Both the position numbers and the translations under genes were made by a program. Below, piece by piece: positions 1 through 10,542 of a stretch of DNA of 64,000 bases; position 1 is the stretch's first letter, and each line of letters starts with the position of its first letter. The notes under the pieces were generated by a model. It worked only from the letters and a program-made list of their open reading frames with translations, made no database searches and was not told the origin of the DNA. Origin of the DNA: Kitasatospora albolonga. Its GTDB lineage: Bacteria > Actinomycetota > Actinomycetes > Streptomycetales > Streptomycetaceae. The stretch spans positions 6,070,001-6,134,000 of the forward strand of contig CP020563.1 of the NCBI GenBank assembly GCA_002082585.1, written 5' to 3'.

Positions 1-1
1 C

Positions 2-781
2 GGCACCACCCACACCGGGCAGGACGTCTTCTCCCAGATCCTCGTGGGCACCCGGGGCGTCCTCGTCGTCGGGTTCGTCGCGGCCCTCGTCGCCACCGTG
101 CTCTCGGTCCTCATCGGGGTCACCGCGGGCTTCCTCGGCGGGGCGGTCGACGAGATCCTCTCCGCGCTCGCCAACATCTTCCTGGTGCTGCCCGGACTCC
201 CGCTGATCATCATCGTCGCGAGCTTCGTCCCCGACACCGGAGACCTGCTCATCGCCTTCGCCATCGCCCTGACCTCCTGGGCCTGGGGCTCGCGCATCCT
301 GCGCGCCCAGACGCTGTCGCTGCGCCGCCGCGACTACGTGGAGGCGGCCCGCGCCACCGGGGAGCCGACCTGGCGGATCATCCTCTTCGAGATCATGCCG
401 AACCTCACCGCCGTGATCGCCTCCGGTTTCGTCGGCACCGTCATCTTCGCCGTCCTCACCGAGATCACCCTCGCCTTCATCGGGGTCGCGGACATCTCGC
501 ACTGGAACTGGGGCACGGTCCTGTTCTGGGCCCAGTCCAACCAGGCCCTCGCCCAGGGCGCCTGGTGGTGGTTCGTCCCGGCCGGCCTCTGCATCGCCCT
601 GCTGGGCACGGCGCTCGCCCTCATCAACTTCGGCATCGACGAGTTCGTCAACCCGCGCCTGCGCACCGCCACCGGCTCCTCCCGGAAGGTGAAGATGCGC
701 GTCGGCTTCACCCCCGTGGCCCGCAGGCCGCTGACCGGCGACCGTCCCGAGCACCGCACCAGCAAGGAGCCGCGCCCATGA
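2..781 (+). CDS. ABC transporter permease, DppC/OppC family (5' end missing)
   Basis: Inner-membrane permease of an oligopeptide-type (Opp/Dpp) ABC importer. The reading frame is open from base 2, so the gene starts before the window. The first visible residues (GTTHTGQDVFSQ) match the conserved start of the DppC transmembrane domain (GTDxxGRDVxSR in the family). Several hydrophobic helices follow, and the EAARATGEP segment near residues 115-123 is the EAA loop that contacts the ATPase. The stop overlaps the next start as ATGA at 778, so the two are translationally coupled. The genes downstream are two beta-glucosidases, so the cargo is more likely a beta-glucoside or oligosaccharide than a peptide. 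That is inference: Opp-type sugar importers are known in Thermotoga. Family is clear; substrate is not. Confidence 0.92.
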   Translation, partial: GTTHTGQDVFSQILVGTRGVLVVGFVAALVATVLSVLIGVTAGFLGGAVDEILSALANIFLVLPGLPLIIIVASFVPDTGDLLIAFAIALTSWAWGSRILRAQTLSLRRRDYVEAARATGEPTWRIILFEIMPNLTAVIASGFVGTVIFAVLTEITLAFIGVADISHWNWGTVLFWAQSNQALAQGAWWWFVPAGLCIALLGTALALINFGIDEFVNPRLRTATGSSRKVKMRVGFTPVARRPLTGDRPEHRTSKEPRP

Positions 782-1779
782 GCGCCGAGCCGGTCCTCAC
801 CATCAGCGGACTGAACGTCGACTACGGCACCGACGAACGGGCCGTGCACGCCCTGCGGGACATCGACCTCACCCTGCACCGGGGCGAAGTCCTGGGCCTG
901 GCGGGGGAGTCGGGGTCGGGCAAGTCGACCCTGGCGTACGCCGTGACCCGGCTGCTCGCCCCGCCCGGGGTGATCACCGGAGGAGAGGTCCACTACCACC
1001 GGCCGGGCGGTGACCGGCTCGACATCCTCTCCCTCTCCCCGGAGCAGCTGCGCGCCTTCCGCTGGCAGGAGCTGTCCCTCGTCTTCCAGGGGGCGATGAA
1101 CTCCCTCAACCCCGTGCACACCGTCCACAGCCAGCTCACCGACGTCCTCAAGGCCCACCGCCCCGACCTGCGGAAGGCCCAACGCACGGGCCGGGCGAAG
1201 GAGTTGCTGAGCCTGGTCGGGATCTCCGCCGACCGGCTCGCCGCCTACCCGCACCAGCTCTCCGGCGGTATGCGCCAGCGCGTGATGATCGCGATGGCGC
1301 TCGCCCTGGAGCCCGAGATCGTCATCATGGACGAGCCGACGACCGCGCTCGACGTGGTGATGCAGCGCCAGATCCTGCGGCGGCTGGTCCAGTTGAGGGA
1401 ACAGCTCGGCTTCTCGGTCGTGTTCATCACCCATGACATCTCGCTCCTGATCGAATTCTCGGACCGGATCGCGATCATGTACGGGGGCCGCATCGTGGAG
1501 GAGGCGGGTGCGGCGGAGATCTACCGCGACCCCCGCCACCCCTACAGCGACGGGCTGCTCCACTCCTTCCCCGCCCTCCACGGCCCCCGCCGCGAACTGA
1601 CCGGCATCCCCGGCTCGCCCCCGCACCTGTCCGCGATGCCCACCGGCTGCGCGTTCCACCCGCGCTGCGGCAAGGCGTTCGAACCGTGCGCCGTACGGGT
1701 CCCGCCGCTGGCGGCCCCCGCCACCCCGCAGGGAACCACCCCCGGCCGCCGCACGGTCGCCTGCCATCTGCACACCTGA
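778..1779 (+). CDS. ABC transporter ATP-binding protein, DppD/OppD type
   Basis: ATPase subunit of the same Opp/Dpp-type importer, 333 residues. Visible motifs are Walker A (GESGSGKST), the signature LSGGMRQRV and Walker B with D-loop (IVIMDEPTTALD). A C-terminal oligopeptide-transporter extension contains GCAFHPRCGKAFEPC, the cysteine-containing tail usual for DppD/DppF. The start at 778 overlaps the permease stop by four bases. Importers of this family normally use two different ATPases (D and F). Only one is encoded here before the GH1 gene, so the second must lie upstream of the window, be encoded elsewhere, or be absent. Confidence 0.93.
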   Translation: MSAEPVLTISGLNVDYGTDERAVHALRDIDLTLHRGEVLGLAGESGSGKSTLAYAVTRLLAPPGVITGGEVHYHRPGGDRLDILSLSPEQLRAFRWQELSLVFQGAMNSLNPVHTVHSQLTDVLKAHRPDLRKAQRTGRAKELLSLVGISADRLAAYPHQLSGGMRQRVMIAMALALEPEIVIMDEPTTALDVVMQRQILRRLVQLREQLGFSVVFITHDISLLIEFSDRIAIMYGGRIVEEAGAAEIYRDPRHPYSDGLLHSFPALHGPRRELTGIPGSPPHLSAMPTGCAFHPRCGKAFEPCAVRVPPLAAPATPQGTTPGRRTVACHLHT

Positions 1780-1841
1780 CCAGGCCCACCCGACCGAATC
1801 CACCCGACCAGGACCCTCCCCTCCTCACCCCCGGAGACCGG

Positions 1842-3254
<1,413 letters not shown>

Positions 3255-3312
3255 TGCCCCAACACCCCTGATCCGTAACACCGTTCGACGTACGGCCCAC
3301 CCGACCCCGAAA

Positions 3313-3326
3313 AGAGAGCGCTCCCA
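3313..3326. promoter_or_regulatory. LacI-family operator candidate before the GH3 gene
   Basis: The 14 bases AGAGAGCGCTCCCA match the CebR-type consensus TGGGAGCGCTCCCA at 12 of 14 positions and have the CG centre typical of LacI/GalR operators. The site ends four bases before the GH3 start codon, so a bound repressor would block the 5' leader. A second, fully palindromic version (TGAGAGCGCTCTCA) lies upstream of the GH64 gene at 33413. The regulator is not in the window. Confidence 0.6.
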
Positions 3327-3330
3327 ACCC

Positions 3331-6300
3331 ATGTATCGCATCCCGCGCCTCCGCCCCCGCAAGGGCAGGAGCAGACCCGCCACCGCCGCCCTCGCCGCCG
3401 TCGCGGTCCTGGCCACCCTCCTCGTCGGAGCCGCCCCCGGAGCGGCCGCCGCCGAGGACCCGGCCCCCGTTCTCATCGACCGCTTCGAAGGTGAGGTGCC
3501 CCTCGGCAACACCCCGCCCGCCGACGCCCTCTTCACCTGGGGCGGTAACGCCACCGACCACCCGCAGCTCAAGCTGGCCGAGCGCGCGGACGCCCCCGAG
3601 GGCGAGCAGGTCCTCGAAGGCTCCTACGACATAAGCGCGTACGGCGGGTTCAGCCACGAGTTCGCCGTGGACACCCCGCCGCAGGACTGGACCGCGCACA
3701 AGGGCATCCGCTTCTGGTGGTACGGCCAGAACACCGCGCCCCTGCCGCCCGGTTCGGGCAAGCGCATCCACTTCGAGATCAAGGACGGCGGCGCGAACGG
3801 CGGCGCCTCCGAGCTGTGGACCACCTCCTTCACCGACGACTGGGAGGGCTGGCAGCTCGTCGAGATCCCGTTCGCGGACTTCGTCTACCGGGCCGACTAC
3901 CAGCCCGTCGGCGGCATCGACCAGGTCCTCGGCCTGAACGAGATGTGGGGCTACGCCTTCACCATGCCGCCCGGCGCCCCCGGCTCCTTCGCCCTGGACG
4001 CGGTCGAGCTGTACGGCAAGGCGGACCCGGCGCTCACCGCGAGCGTGGTGACGAACGCGGCCGTGCACCCCGTGAAGAACGGCGGCAGCGCTGACATCAC
4101 CCTCTCCGTCGCCACGACCGGCTCCGTCCCCACCGAGGAGCCCATCACCGTCACGTACGCCACCAAGGGCGGCACGGCGGTCGCGGGCAAGGACTACACC
4201 CCGGTCACCGGCAGCCACACCTTCCCCGCCGGTACCGCCTCCGGCGCCACGCACAAGGTGACCGTCCGCACGGCGAAGGCGTCGAAGCCCTCCGAGGCGA
4301 GGACGATCCCCCTGGAGCTGACCGTCACCGGCGCCAAGGCCCCCGCCGAGCACCCGCAGGTCGTCATCGACGCCCACGGACTCCCGTACCAGAACGCCAA
4401 GTTGCCCGTGAAGCAGCGCGTCGCGGACCTGCTGGGCCGGATGTCCCTCGCGGAGAAGGCCGGTCAGATGACCCAGGCCGAACGCAACGCGCTCCGCACC
4501 CCCGGCGACATCGCCGCGTACGACCTCGGCTCGCTGCTCTCCGGCGGCGGCTCGGTCCCCACCCCCAACACGGCCGCCGCCTGGGCCAAGATGGTCGACG
4601 CCTACCAGCTGCGCGCCCAGGCCACCCGGTTCCAGATCCCGCTGATCTACGGCGTGGACGCGGTGCACGGCCACAACAACGTCGTCGGCGCGACGATCAT
4701 GCCGCACAACATCGGCATCGGCGCGGGCCGCGACCCGAAGAGCGCCGAGAAGACCGGCGCGATCACCGCGAAGGAAGTCCGCTCCACCGGTATCCCCTGG
4801 GACTTCGCGCCCTGCGTCTGCGTCACGCGCGACGAGCGCTGGGGCCGTTCCTACGAGGCGTTCGGTGAGGACCCGGCCCTGGTCGAGGCCATGGAGACGG
4901 TCATCCAGGGCATGCAGGGCCACCCCTCCGGCAAGGACCTGCACCGCAACGACAAGGTCCTCGGCAGCGCGAAGCACTTCGTCGGGGACGGCGGCACCGA
5001 GTACGGCTCCGCCACCACCGGCTCGTACACGATCGACCAGGGCATCACCAAGGTCACCCGCGAGGAGCTGGAGGCCGTCCACCTCTCCCCGTTCGCGGAG
5101 TCGGTCAAGCGGGGCGTCGGCACGATCATGCCCTCGTACTCCTCGCTCGACATCATCGGCGACGGCGAGGGCCCGGTGAAGATGCACGCCCACGGAGAGA
5201 TGATCAACGGTGTCCTCAAGGACCGGATGGGCTTCGAGGGCTTCGTCATCAGCGACTGGCAGGCCATCGACCAGATCCCCGGCGACTACCCGAGCGACGT
5301 CCGTACGTCGGTCAACGCCGGACTCGACATGATCATGGTCCCGACCGCGTACCAGGAGTTCACCAAGACGCTGAAGGACGAGGTCACGGCGGGCCGGATC
5401 AGCCAGGCCCGGATCGACGACGCGGTCTCCCGCATCCTCACGCAGAAGTTCCGCCTCGGCCTCTTCGAGAAGCCGTACGCGGACACCACGCACCTGGACA
5501 AGGTCGGCTCGGCCGCACACCGCGCGGTGGCCCGTGAGGCCGTCGCCAAGTCGCAGGTGCTCCTGAAGAACGACGGAGCGGTCCTGCCGCTCAAGCCGAA
5601 CCAGAAGGTGTACGTCGCCGGGTCCAACGCCGATGACATCGGCAACCAGGCCGGCGGCTGGACGATCAGCTGGCAGGGCTCCTCCGGCCGGACCACTCCC
5701 GGCACGACGATCCTGGAGGGGATGAGGAAGGCGGCGAAGAACCCCGACTCCGTCACGTACTCGAAGGACGTCTCGGCCGCCACGGACGGTCACGACGTGG
5801 GCGTGGTGGTCGTCGGTGAGACCCCGTACGCCGAAGGCATCGGTGACGTCGGCAACGGCCACGACCTGGAGCTGACGGCCGCCGACCAGGCCGCCGTCGA
5901 CACGGTCTGCGCGGCCATGAAGTGCGCGGTCCTCATCGTCTCGGGCCGCCCGCAGCTCATCGGGGACCAGCTCGGGGAGATGGACGCGCTGGTCGCCTCC
6001 TGGCTGCCGGGCTCCGAGGGCGACGGCGTGGCCGACGTCCTCTACGGCAAGCGCCCCTTCACCGGACAGCTCCCGGTGACCTGGCCGAAGTCGGAGGCGC
6101 AGCTCCCGATCAACGTCGGGGACACGGCGTACGACCCGCAGTTCCCGTACGGCTGGGGCCTCACGACCCTGAAGAAGCCCCCGGCGGGTGGCGAGCTGAC
6201 CCTCTCGGCTCTCGCCGTCGCCGCCCAGGTCGCGGAGAAGGCGAAGCTGGGCAGGACCCCGGCGGGCAAGGCGATCGTGGACCAGGCCCGGCTGCTGGTC

Positions 6301-6432
6301 CAGCAGAAGATCAACGGGAAGTTCACGCAGGCGGTGTCGAAGCCGTTCGCGGAGGCGGACCACCTGCTGCTGACCGGTGATCTGACGGGCGCGGTGGCCA
6401 AGCTGCGTACGGCGTACAGAGCGGCCCGGTAA
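3331..6432 (+). CDS. Secreted GH3 beta-glucosidase with N-terminal carbohydrate-binding modules
   Basis: A 1033-residue exported glycoside hydrolase. The Sec signal peptide has basic residues up to about 15, a hydrophobic core and AAAAED near residues 38-43. A jelly-roll carbohydrate-binding domain (CBM11-like, about 45-235) follows, then a Calx-beta-like domain (about 240-350). The GH3 N- and C-terminal domains occupy about 360-960. The catalytic nucleophile is D642 in VISDW. The last ~75 residues resemble the small helical FIMAH-type tail seen on other Streptomyces enzymes. It probably trims extracellular beta-glucans or oligosaccharides, and the adjacent importer and GH1 enzyme would finish the job. 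A LacI-type operator sits immediately upstream. Confidence 0.93.
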   Translation: MYRIPRLRPRKGRSRPATAALAAVAVLATLLVGAAPGAAAAEDPAPVLIDRFEGEVPLGNTPPADALFTWGGNATDHPQLKLAERADAPEGEQVLEGSYDISAYGGFSHEFAVDTPPQDWTAHKGIRFWWYGQNTAPLPPGSGKRIHFEIKDGGANGGASELWTTSFTDDWEGWQLVEIPFADFVYRADYQPVGGIDQVLGLNEMWGYAFTMPPGAPGSFALDAVELYGKADPALTASVVTNAAVHPVKNGGSADITLSVATTGSVPTEEPITVTYATKGGTAVAGKDYTPVTGSHTFPAGTASGATHKVTVRTAKASKPSEARTIPLELTVTGAKAPAEHPQVVIDAHGLPYQNAKLPVKQRVADLLGRMSLAEKAGQMTQAERNALRTPGDIAAYDLGSLLSGGGSVPTPNTAAAWAKMVDAYQLRAQATRFQIPLIYGVDAVHGHNNVVGATIMPHNIGIGAGRDPKSAEKTGAITAKEVRSTGIPWDFAPCVCVTRDERWGRSYEAFGEDPALVEAMETVIQGMQGHPSGKDLHRNDKVLGSAKHFVGDGGTEYGSATTGSYTIDQGITKVTREELEAVHLSPFAESVKRGVGTIMPSYSSLDIIGDGEGPVKMHAHGEMINGVLKDRMGFEGFVISDWQAIDQIPGDYPSDVRTSVNAGLDMIMVPTAYQEFTKTLKDEVTAGRISQARIDDAVSRILTQKFRLGLFEKPYADTTHLDKVGSAAHRAVAREAVAKSQVLLKNDGAVLPLKPNQKVYVAGSNADDIGNQAGGWTISWQGSSGRTTPGTTILEGMRKAAKNPDSVTYSKDVSAATDGHDVGVVVVGETPYAEGIGDVGNGHDLELTAADQAAVDTVCAAMKCAVLIVSGRPQLIGDQLGEMDALVASWLPGSEGDGVADVLYGKRPFTGQLPVTWPKSEAQLPINVGDTAYDPQFPYGWGLTTLKKPPAGGELTLSALAVAAQVAEKAKLGRTPAGKAIVDQARLLVQQKINGKFTQAVSKPFAEADHLLLTGDLTGAVAKLRTAYRAAR

Positions 6433-6441
6433 TCCGGTGCT

Positions 6442-6474
6442 CCGGACGGGCGACGGCGTTCGTCGCCCGTCTGG
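6442..6474. terminator. Hairpin terminator after the GH3 gene
   Basis: A 13-bp stem (one G:T pair) with a 7-base loop, CCGGACGGGCGAC pairing with GTCGCCCGTCTGG, 9 bases after the GH3 stop. It lies before the next gene's start at 6488. Confidence 0.7.
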
Positions 6475-6487
6475 AGTAGCGTTAAGT

Positions 6488-7870
6488 ATGAGGAAAAGGC
6501 TCTTCCCCACGCTGCTGGCGGGCCTGCTGCTCATCATCGCAGCGGCTGCTCTCGCCCTGACCTCCCCTGCGTCGGCCGCCGCCCCGGCGACCGTCACCGA
6601 CGCCGCCCAGGCCCTGCGCGAGGACCCGGTCTATGTGGACCCGGCCGCCCGCGATCAGCTCTCCGTCGCTGACGAGAAGGCCCTGGAAGCCACCATTCAG
6701 AACGCGGACAAGCCGGTCTTCGTCGCTGTGCTGCCCGACACCGCGGCCTTCCCGGAAGAAAGCCTCCTCCGGAACCTCCGCAACGACACCGGCATCACAG
6801 GCGTGTACGCCGTCCGCCTCGGCGACGGCTTCAGCGCGGGCGCGGACCCGCAGGTCATGCCCGCCCGCGCGGTCGAGAACCTGACCGCCTCCGTCCAGAA
6901 CCCGGCCACCGCCACCGACGCGTCGGCCCAGCTCAACGCCTTCGTCGACCGCGCCGTCGAACAGGCCCGGGGCACCGCCCCCGCCTCCTGGTCCGGCGGC
7001 GGAGGCGCGGCCGACGACCCCGGCGCCCCGCTCTCCGGCCTGATCACGCTCGGCGCCCTGGTGGCGGCGGGCGGCGCGGGCGTGTACGCGATCTCCCGCC
7101 GCACCAAGCGCCGGAAGGCGGAGGAGGAGCGCATCGCCCTCGACAAGCTCCGGGTCGTGGTGGACGAGGACATCACGGCGTACGGCGAAACCCTGGAACG
7201 CCTGGACTTCCACCCCGCCGAACCGGGCGCCGACGACACCATGCGCGGCGACTACGAACGCGCCCTGGACTCCTACGAGAGCGCCAAGACGAAGATGGCC
7301 AAGGCCGAGCACCCCTCCGACGTGCGCGGGGTCACCCAGGCCCTGGAGGACGGCCGCTTCTCCCTCGCGGTCCTGGAGGCCCGCCGCACCGGCAAGGAGC
7401 TCCCGGCCCGCCGCCCGCCCTGCTTCTTCGACCCGCGCCACGGCCCCTCGGTCGCCGACGTTCGCTGGACCCCCTCCGGCGGCGCGCCCCGCGAGGTCCC
7501 GGTCTGCGCGGCGGACGAGGTGCGCCTCAGCCAGGGCGAGGACCCCATGAGCCGCATGGTCGACGTGGGCGACGGCAACCGCCGCCCGTACTGGGAGGCG
7601 GGCCCGGCCTACGGCCCCTGGGCGGGCGGCTACTTCGCCGGAGGCATCCTCCCCGTCCTCCTGATGGGCACCATGCTCGGCTCGATGCTCGCCACCCCGG
7701 CGTACGCCTCCGAGTACGGCGGCGGTGACTTCGGCGGCGGGGGCGAGTGGGGCGGCGGCGACTTCTCCGGCTCCGACTTCGACTCCTCCGGCTTCGGCGG
7801 GTTCGGGGACGGGGGCGGAGGCGGGTTCGGGGACGGCGGAGGCTTCGGCGGGTTCGACGGGGGGTTCTGA
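6488..7870 (+). CDS. Membrane protein with glycine-rich C-terminus, unknown function
   Basis: A 460-residue protein of a type I have seen often in Streptomyces without a known function. It begins with a signal peptide (core LLAGLLLIIAAAALAL). An extracytoplasmic alpha/beta domain of about 150 residues follows, with PVFVAVLPD and GVYAVRLGDGF segments. A single membrane helix lies near 190-205, then a charged cytoplasmic region rich in E and K with a coiled-coil look. A second hydrophobic stretch is near 380-395. The last 60 residues are repeats of glycine with F, D and S (GGFGDGGGG pattern). The ATG at 6488 is followed at once by MRKR, a normal signal start. Confidence 0.75.
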   Translation: MRKRLFPTLLAGLLLIIAAAALALTSPASAAAPATVTDAAQALREDPVYVDPAARDQLSVADEKALEATIQNADKPVFVAVLPDTAAFPEESLLRNLRNDTGITGVYAVRLGDGFSAGADPQVMPARAVENLTASVQNPATATDASAQLNAFVDRAVEQARGTAPASWSGGGGAADDPGAPLSGLITLGALVAAGGAGVYAISRRTKRRKAEEERIALDKLRVVVDEDITAYGETLERLDFHPAEPGADDTMRGDYERALDSYESAKTKMAKAEHPSDVRGVTQALEDGRFSLAVLEARRTGKELPARRPPCFFDPRHGPSVADVRWTPSGGAPREVPVCAADEVRLSQGEDPMSRMVDVGDGNRRPYWEAGPAYGPWAGGYFAGGILPVLLMGTMLGSMLATPAYASEYGGGDFGGGGEWGGGDFSGSDFDSSGFGGFGDGGGGGFGDGGGFGGFDGGF

Positions 7871-7952
7871 CACCCGGCTCCGGGGACGGTCGGCTTCGGT
7901 GACGCCTGGCCCCGGTGACGGCCGGGGCGGGGCGTGTGCCAGGCTGCGGCCC

Positions 7953-8537
7953 ATGGGGTGGACGTACAGACTGCACGGCGCCGTGGGTGCCGCACTGGGG
8001 GCGGGGCTGCTGGGGCTGGCGGCGCTGACGTGGCTGCCGGGGGCACTGCCGCTGGTCGAGCCGCTGTGGGTGATACCGACGGGGTTCGTGGCGGCCCTCG
8101 TGCTGCTGGTGGCGGCGCTCGTACGTGCCGCCCTGCTGAGGTCGGACAAGCGCGTCCTGTGGGAGGCGTTCCGGTGCCTTCCGGGCAGGGTGCGGGCGGG
8201 GCTGGCGGCCCTGGCCCTGGTGGGGGTGGCGATCCTGGTGCTCGACGCGACGGGGGCGGGCTCGTCGGGGAGGCTGCGGGACGCCGAGGTGCGGGACGGC
8301 CGGTACTACGCGTTCGACCCGGCGCCGGAGACGCGCGGCACGGTGGAGATCTCGCGGAGCGCGTACGAGGCCCTGCTGCCGGGCAGCCGCCGCCCCTTCC
8401 TCGCCCTCCCCGGCGTGCTCCTGCTCGGCGCCTCCGGCCTGGTGCTGGCTGCGGGGGAGCTGCACCGGGCGGACCGGGCCCGCACCGCTCCGCGACCCGC
8501 CGGGGGAAATTCGGGGCGTGCCCTTTCCGGGGGCTGA
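7953..8537 (+). CDS. Integral membrane protein, unknown function
   Basis: A 194-residue protein with about four membrane helices (near 10-28, 35-60, 85-103 and 150-168). Between helices 3 and 4 lies an outside-type loop with RDGRYYAFDPAPETRGTVEIS. The ATG at 7953 follows the upstream stop by 82 bases. I do not recognise the family. It may be co-transcribed with the small secreted protein that starts 15 bases after its stop. Confidence 0.65.
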   Translation: MGWTYRLHGAVGAALGAGLLGLAALTWLPGALPLVEPLWVIPTGFVAALVLLVAALVRAALLRSDKRVLWEAFRCLPGRVRAGLAALALVGVAILVLDATGAGSSGRLRDAEVRDGRYYAFDPAPETRGTVEISRSAYEALLPGSRRPFLALPGVLLLGASGLVLAAGELHRADRARTAPRPAGGNSGRALSGG

Positions 8538-8552
8538 GCCGTTGAACCCGTC

Positions 8553-8786
8553 ATGAAGAAGCGAAGCGTTCTCGCCGTCGTCACCCTCGCCACCGGAGCG
8601 GTCATCGCCGCGATCTCCCCGCCCCCCGGTGGCGGGGACACGGCCCACGCGGCCGAACCGCCCATCAGCCTGGGCGCACTGGACACCGTCAGCGAGCTCG
8701 GCCCGCTGGTCGAGGGCGCGGCGGGGGCGACCACCTCCACCGCGGGTGCGGTGACGAGCACCGTCTCCGACCTCCAGAAGAGCTGA
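8553..8786 (+). CDS. Small secreted protein, unknown function
   Basis: A 77-residue protein starting MKKRSVLAVVTLATGAVIAA, a Sec signal peptide, with likely cleavage after THAAEP-type residues near 33-35. The mature part is about 43 residues, rich in alanine, threonine, glycine and serine, without cysteines. It ends just before a strong bidirectional hairpin. No family recognised. Confidence 0.6.
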   Translation: MKKRSVLAVVTLATGAVIAAISPPPGGGDTAHAAEPPISLGALDTVSELGPLVEGAAGATTSTAGAVTSTVSDLQKS

Positions 8787-8805
8787 ACCCTTCGGACACG
8801 AGCCT

Positions 8806-8846
8806 GAGCGGCGGCCCACCGAGAACTCTTCGGTGGGCCGCCGCTC
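8806..8846. terminator. Bidirectional terminator hairpin
   Basis: A perfect 17-bp inverted repeat (arms 8806-8822 and 8830-8846, loop GAACTCT) between two converging genes. It can serve both the small secreted protein on the plus strand and the TetR gene on the minus strand. Confidence 0.8.
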
Positions 8847-8852
8847 GTGCGT

Positions 8853-9479
8853 TCAGCCCTTCGCCGGAGCGGCCGTGGGTGATGGGCCGGTGACGCCTTC
8901 GGCGCCGTCGACCTCGTACGAGCGTACGAGGCGGGCGAGTTGGCGGCCCGCCGCCAGGAGGGGTTCCTCGCTCCGGTTGACCTGGGAGGTGACCTCGGCG
9001 CCCTCGATGGCGCTGATGACGGTGGTCGCCAGCTCGCGGGCTTCCTCGGCCGGGAAGCCGGAGCGCAGCAGCTTGTCGCGGACGAGCCGCTCCCAGCCGT
9101 TCAGCGCCTCGGCGCACGCCCGCTGGATCTCGGAGTCGGTACCGAGCGTCTCCAGGGCCGCCGCCGTGACCGGACAGCCGTCGATCCAGCCCGACTCGCG
9201 GAGCCCGGTGGCCAGGTCGCGGCAGCAGGAGAGGACGGCCTCCGCCGGACCGTCCGCGCTCTCCAGGGCCTCCCGCAGGACCGCCGTGAACTCGTCGCAG
9301 CTGTACCGGATCGCGGCGACGGCGACGGCTTCCTTGCCACCCGGGAAGAAGTGGTAGATCGAGCCGAGCGTGGCCTGCGACTCGGCGGCGATCTGCTTGA
9401 TGCCGGTGCCGACGTACCCCTGCCGCTGGAGGAGGTGCGCGGCCGCCACGACGATCCGGTCCCGGGTGCTGGTCTGCAT
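8853..9479 (-). CDS. TetR/AcrR family transcriptional regulator
   Basis: A 208-residue repressor. The N-terminal helix-turn-helix is clear: RDRIVVAAAHLLQRQGY, then GTGIKQIAAES and GSIYHFFPGGKEAV, typical of the YxDVxA/LmrA-like TetR group. The C-terminal ligand domain contains a CPVTAAALET segment also usual in this subgroup. It is divergent from the oxidoreductase gene at 9582. Two 16-bp operator-like inverted repeats lie between them, so it probably represses both itself and that gene. The ligand is unknown. Confidence 0.93.
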   Translation of the reverse strand: MQTSTRDRIVVAAAHLLQRQGYVGTGIKQIAAESQATLGSIYHFFPGGKEAVAVAAIRYSCDEFTAVLREALESADGPAEAVLSCCRDLATGLRESGWIDGCPVTAAALETLGTDSEIQRACAEALNGWERLVRDKLLRSGFPAEEARELATTVISAIEGAEVTSQVNRSEEPLLAAGRQLARLVRSYEVDGAEGVTGPSPTAAPAKG

Positions 9480-9503
9480 GGCGTCACTGTAGCGGGAACT
9501 GAG

Positions 9504-9565
9504 TAGAGCGTTCGTTCTAGAACGTGCTAGCTTTCTCTCATCCACTAGATAGAACGTTCGTTTTA
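9504..9565. promoter_or_regulatory. Two TetR-type operators in the divergent promoter region
   Basis: TAGAGCGTTCGTTCTA at 9504-9519 and TAGAACGTTCGTTTTA at 9550-9565 are copies of one 16-bp imperfect inverted repeat. They are 46 bases apart between the divergent TetR and oxidoreductase genes. A -10-like TAGCTT at 9528-9533 lies between them, so both sites would interfere with the plus-strand promoter. Confidence 0.7.
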
Positions 9566-9581
9566 GTGACAGGGGAAGCGC

Positions 9582-10508
9582 ATGCGCAGCACACAGCAGT
9601 CGGTCACGCTCATCGGTCTCGGCCCCATGGGCCGGGCGATGGCGGCGGTCCTCCTCGATCGGGGCCACGCGGTCACCCTCTGGAACCGCACCGCGTCCCG
9701 CGCCGACGATCTGGTGGCCCGGGGGGCGGTCCTCGCGGCCGATCCGGCGGAGGCGGTCGCCGCCAACGAGGCGGTCATCCTCAGCCTCACGGACTACGAG
9801 GCGATGTACGACGTACTGGGCCCCGTCCCCGCCCCGGCCCTGGCCGGCCGGGTCCTGGTCAACCTCACCTCCGCCACGCCGGAGGAGGCCCGCGCAGGGG
9901 CCCGCTGGGCGGCCGAACGCGGAGCCGTACAGCTCACCGGCGGCGTCAACGTCCCGCCCTCCGGCATCGGGCAGCCCGAGTCGTCCACCTTCTACAGCGG
10001 GCCGCGCGAACCCTTCGACCGCCACCGGGCGCTCCTCGAAACGCTGACGGGCCGCGTCGAGCACCACGGGGAGGACCCCGGCCTCGCCGCGCTCCTCTAC
10101 CAGATCGGCGTCAGCATGTTCTGGACCTCCATGCTGAGCTACTGGCAGGCCATCGCCCTCGCCCGTGCCAACGGCCTGACGGCGGCGGACATCCTGCCCC
10201 ACGCGGACGACACGGCGAACTCCCTCGCCCGGTTCTTCGCCTTCTACACCGGCCGCGTCGACGCCGGGGACCACAGCGGTGATGTCGACCGGCTCGCCAT
10301 GGGGATGGCGAGCGTCGAGCACGTCGTGCGGACGAACGCCGACGCGGGCGTCGACACCGCCCTCCCGGCGGCCGTCGCGGACCTGTTCCGGCGGGGCATG
10401 GAGGCGGGGCACGGGGGAGACAGCTTCTCGACCCTGGTGGAGGTGATGAGCAAGCCCGCCGGAGCGGCCGTGGAGGCGGTCGCCGGGTCCCGACCGATCC
10501 GGGCATGA
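9582..10508 (+). CDS. NAD(P)-dependent oxidoreductase, imine-reductase / 6PGDH-like family
   Basis: A 308-residue enzyme with an N-terminal Rossmann fold (GLGPMG at residues 12-17) and the NRTASRA loop that selects NADPH. Its all-helical C-terminal domain ends in the GVDTALPAAV and GHGGDSFSTLVEV segments typical of imine reductases. The segment that usually carries the catalytic Asp or Tyr reads LAALLYQIG here, so the expected Asp seems to be Gln. Reaction type is therefore uncertain: it may be an imine reductase or a beta-hydroxyacid dehydrogenase relative. It is divergent from, and probably controlled by, the TetR gene. Confidence 0.85.
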   Translation: MRSTQQSVTLIGLGPMGRAMAAVLLDRGHAVTLWNRTASRADDLVARGAVLAADPAEAVAANEAVILSLTDYEAMYDVLGPVPAPALAGRVLVNLTSATPEEARAGARWAAERGAVQLTGGVNVPPSGIGQPESSTFYSGPREPFDRHRALLETLTGRVEHHGEDPGLAALLYQIGVSMFWTSMLSYWQAIALARANGLTAADILPHADDTANSLARFFAFYTGRVDAGDHSGDVDRLAMGMASVEHVVRTNADAGVDTALPAAVADLFRRGMEAGHGGDSFSTLVEVMSKPAGAAVEAVAGSRPIRA

Positions 10509-10542
10509 ACGGTCGGGTCCGGCAGGCTGGTCCTTTCCTACG

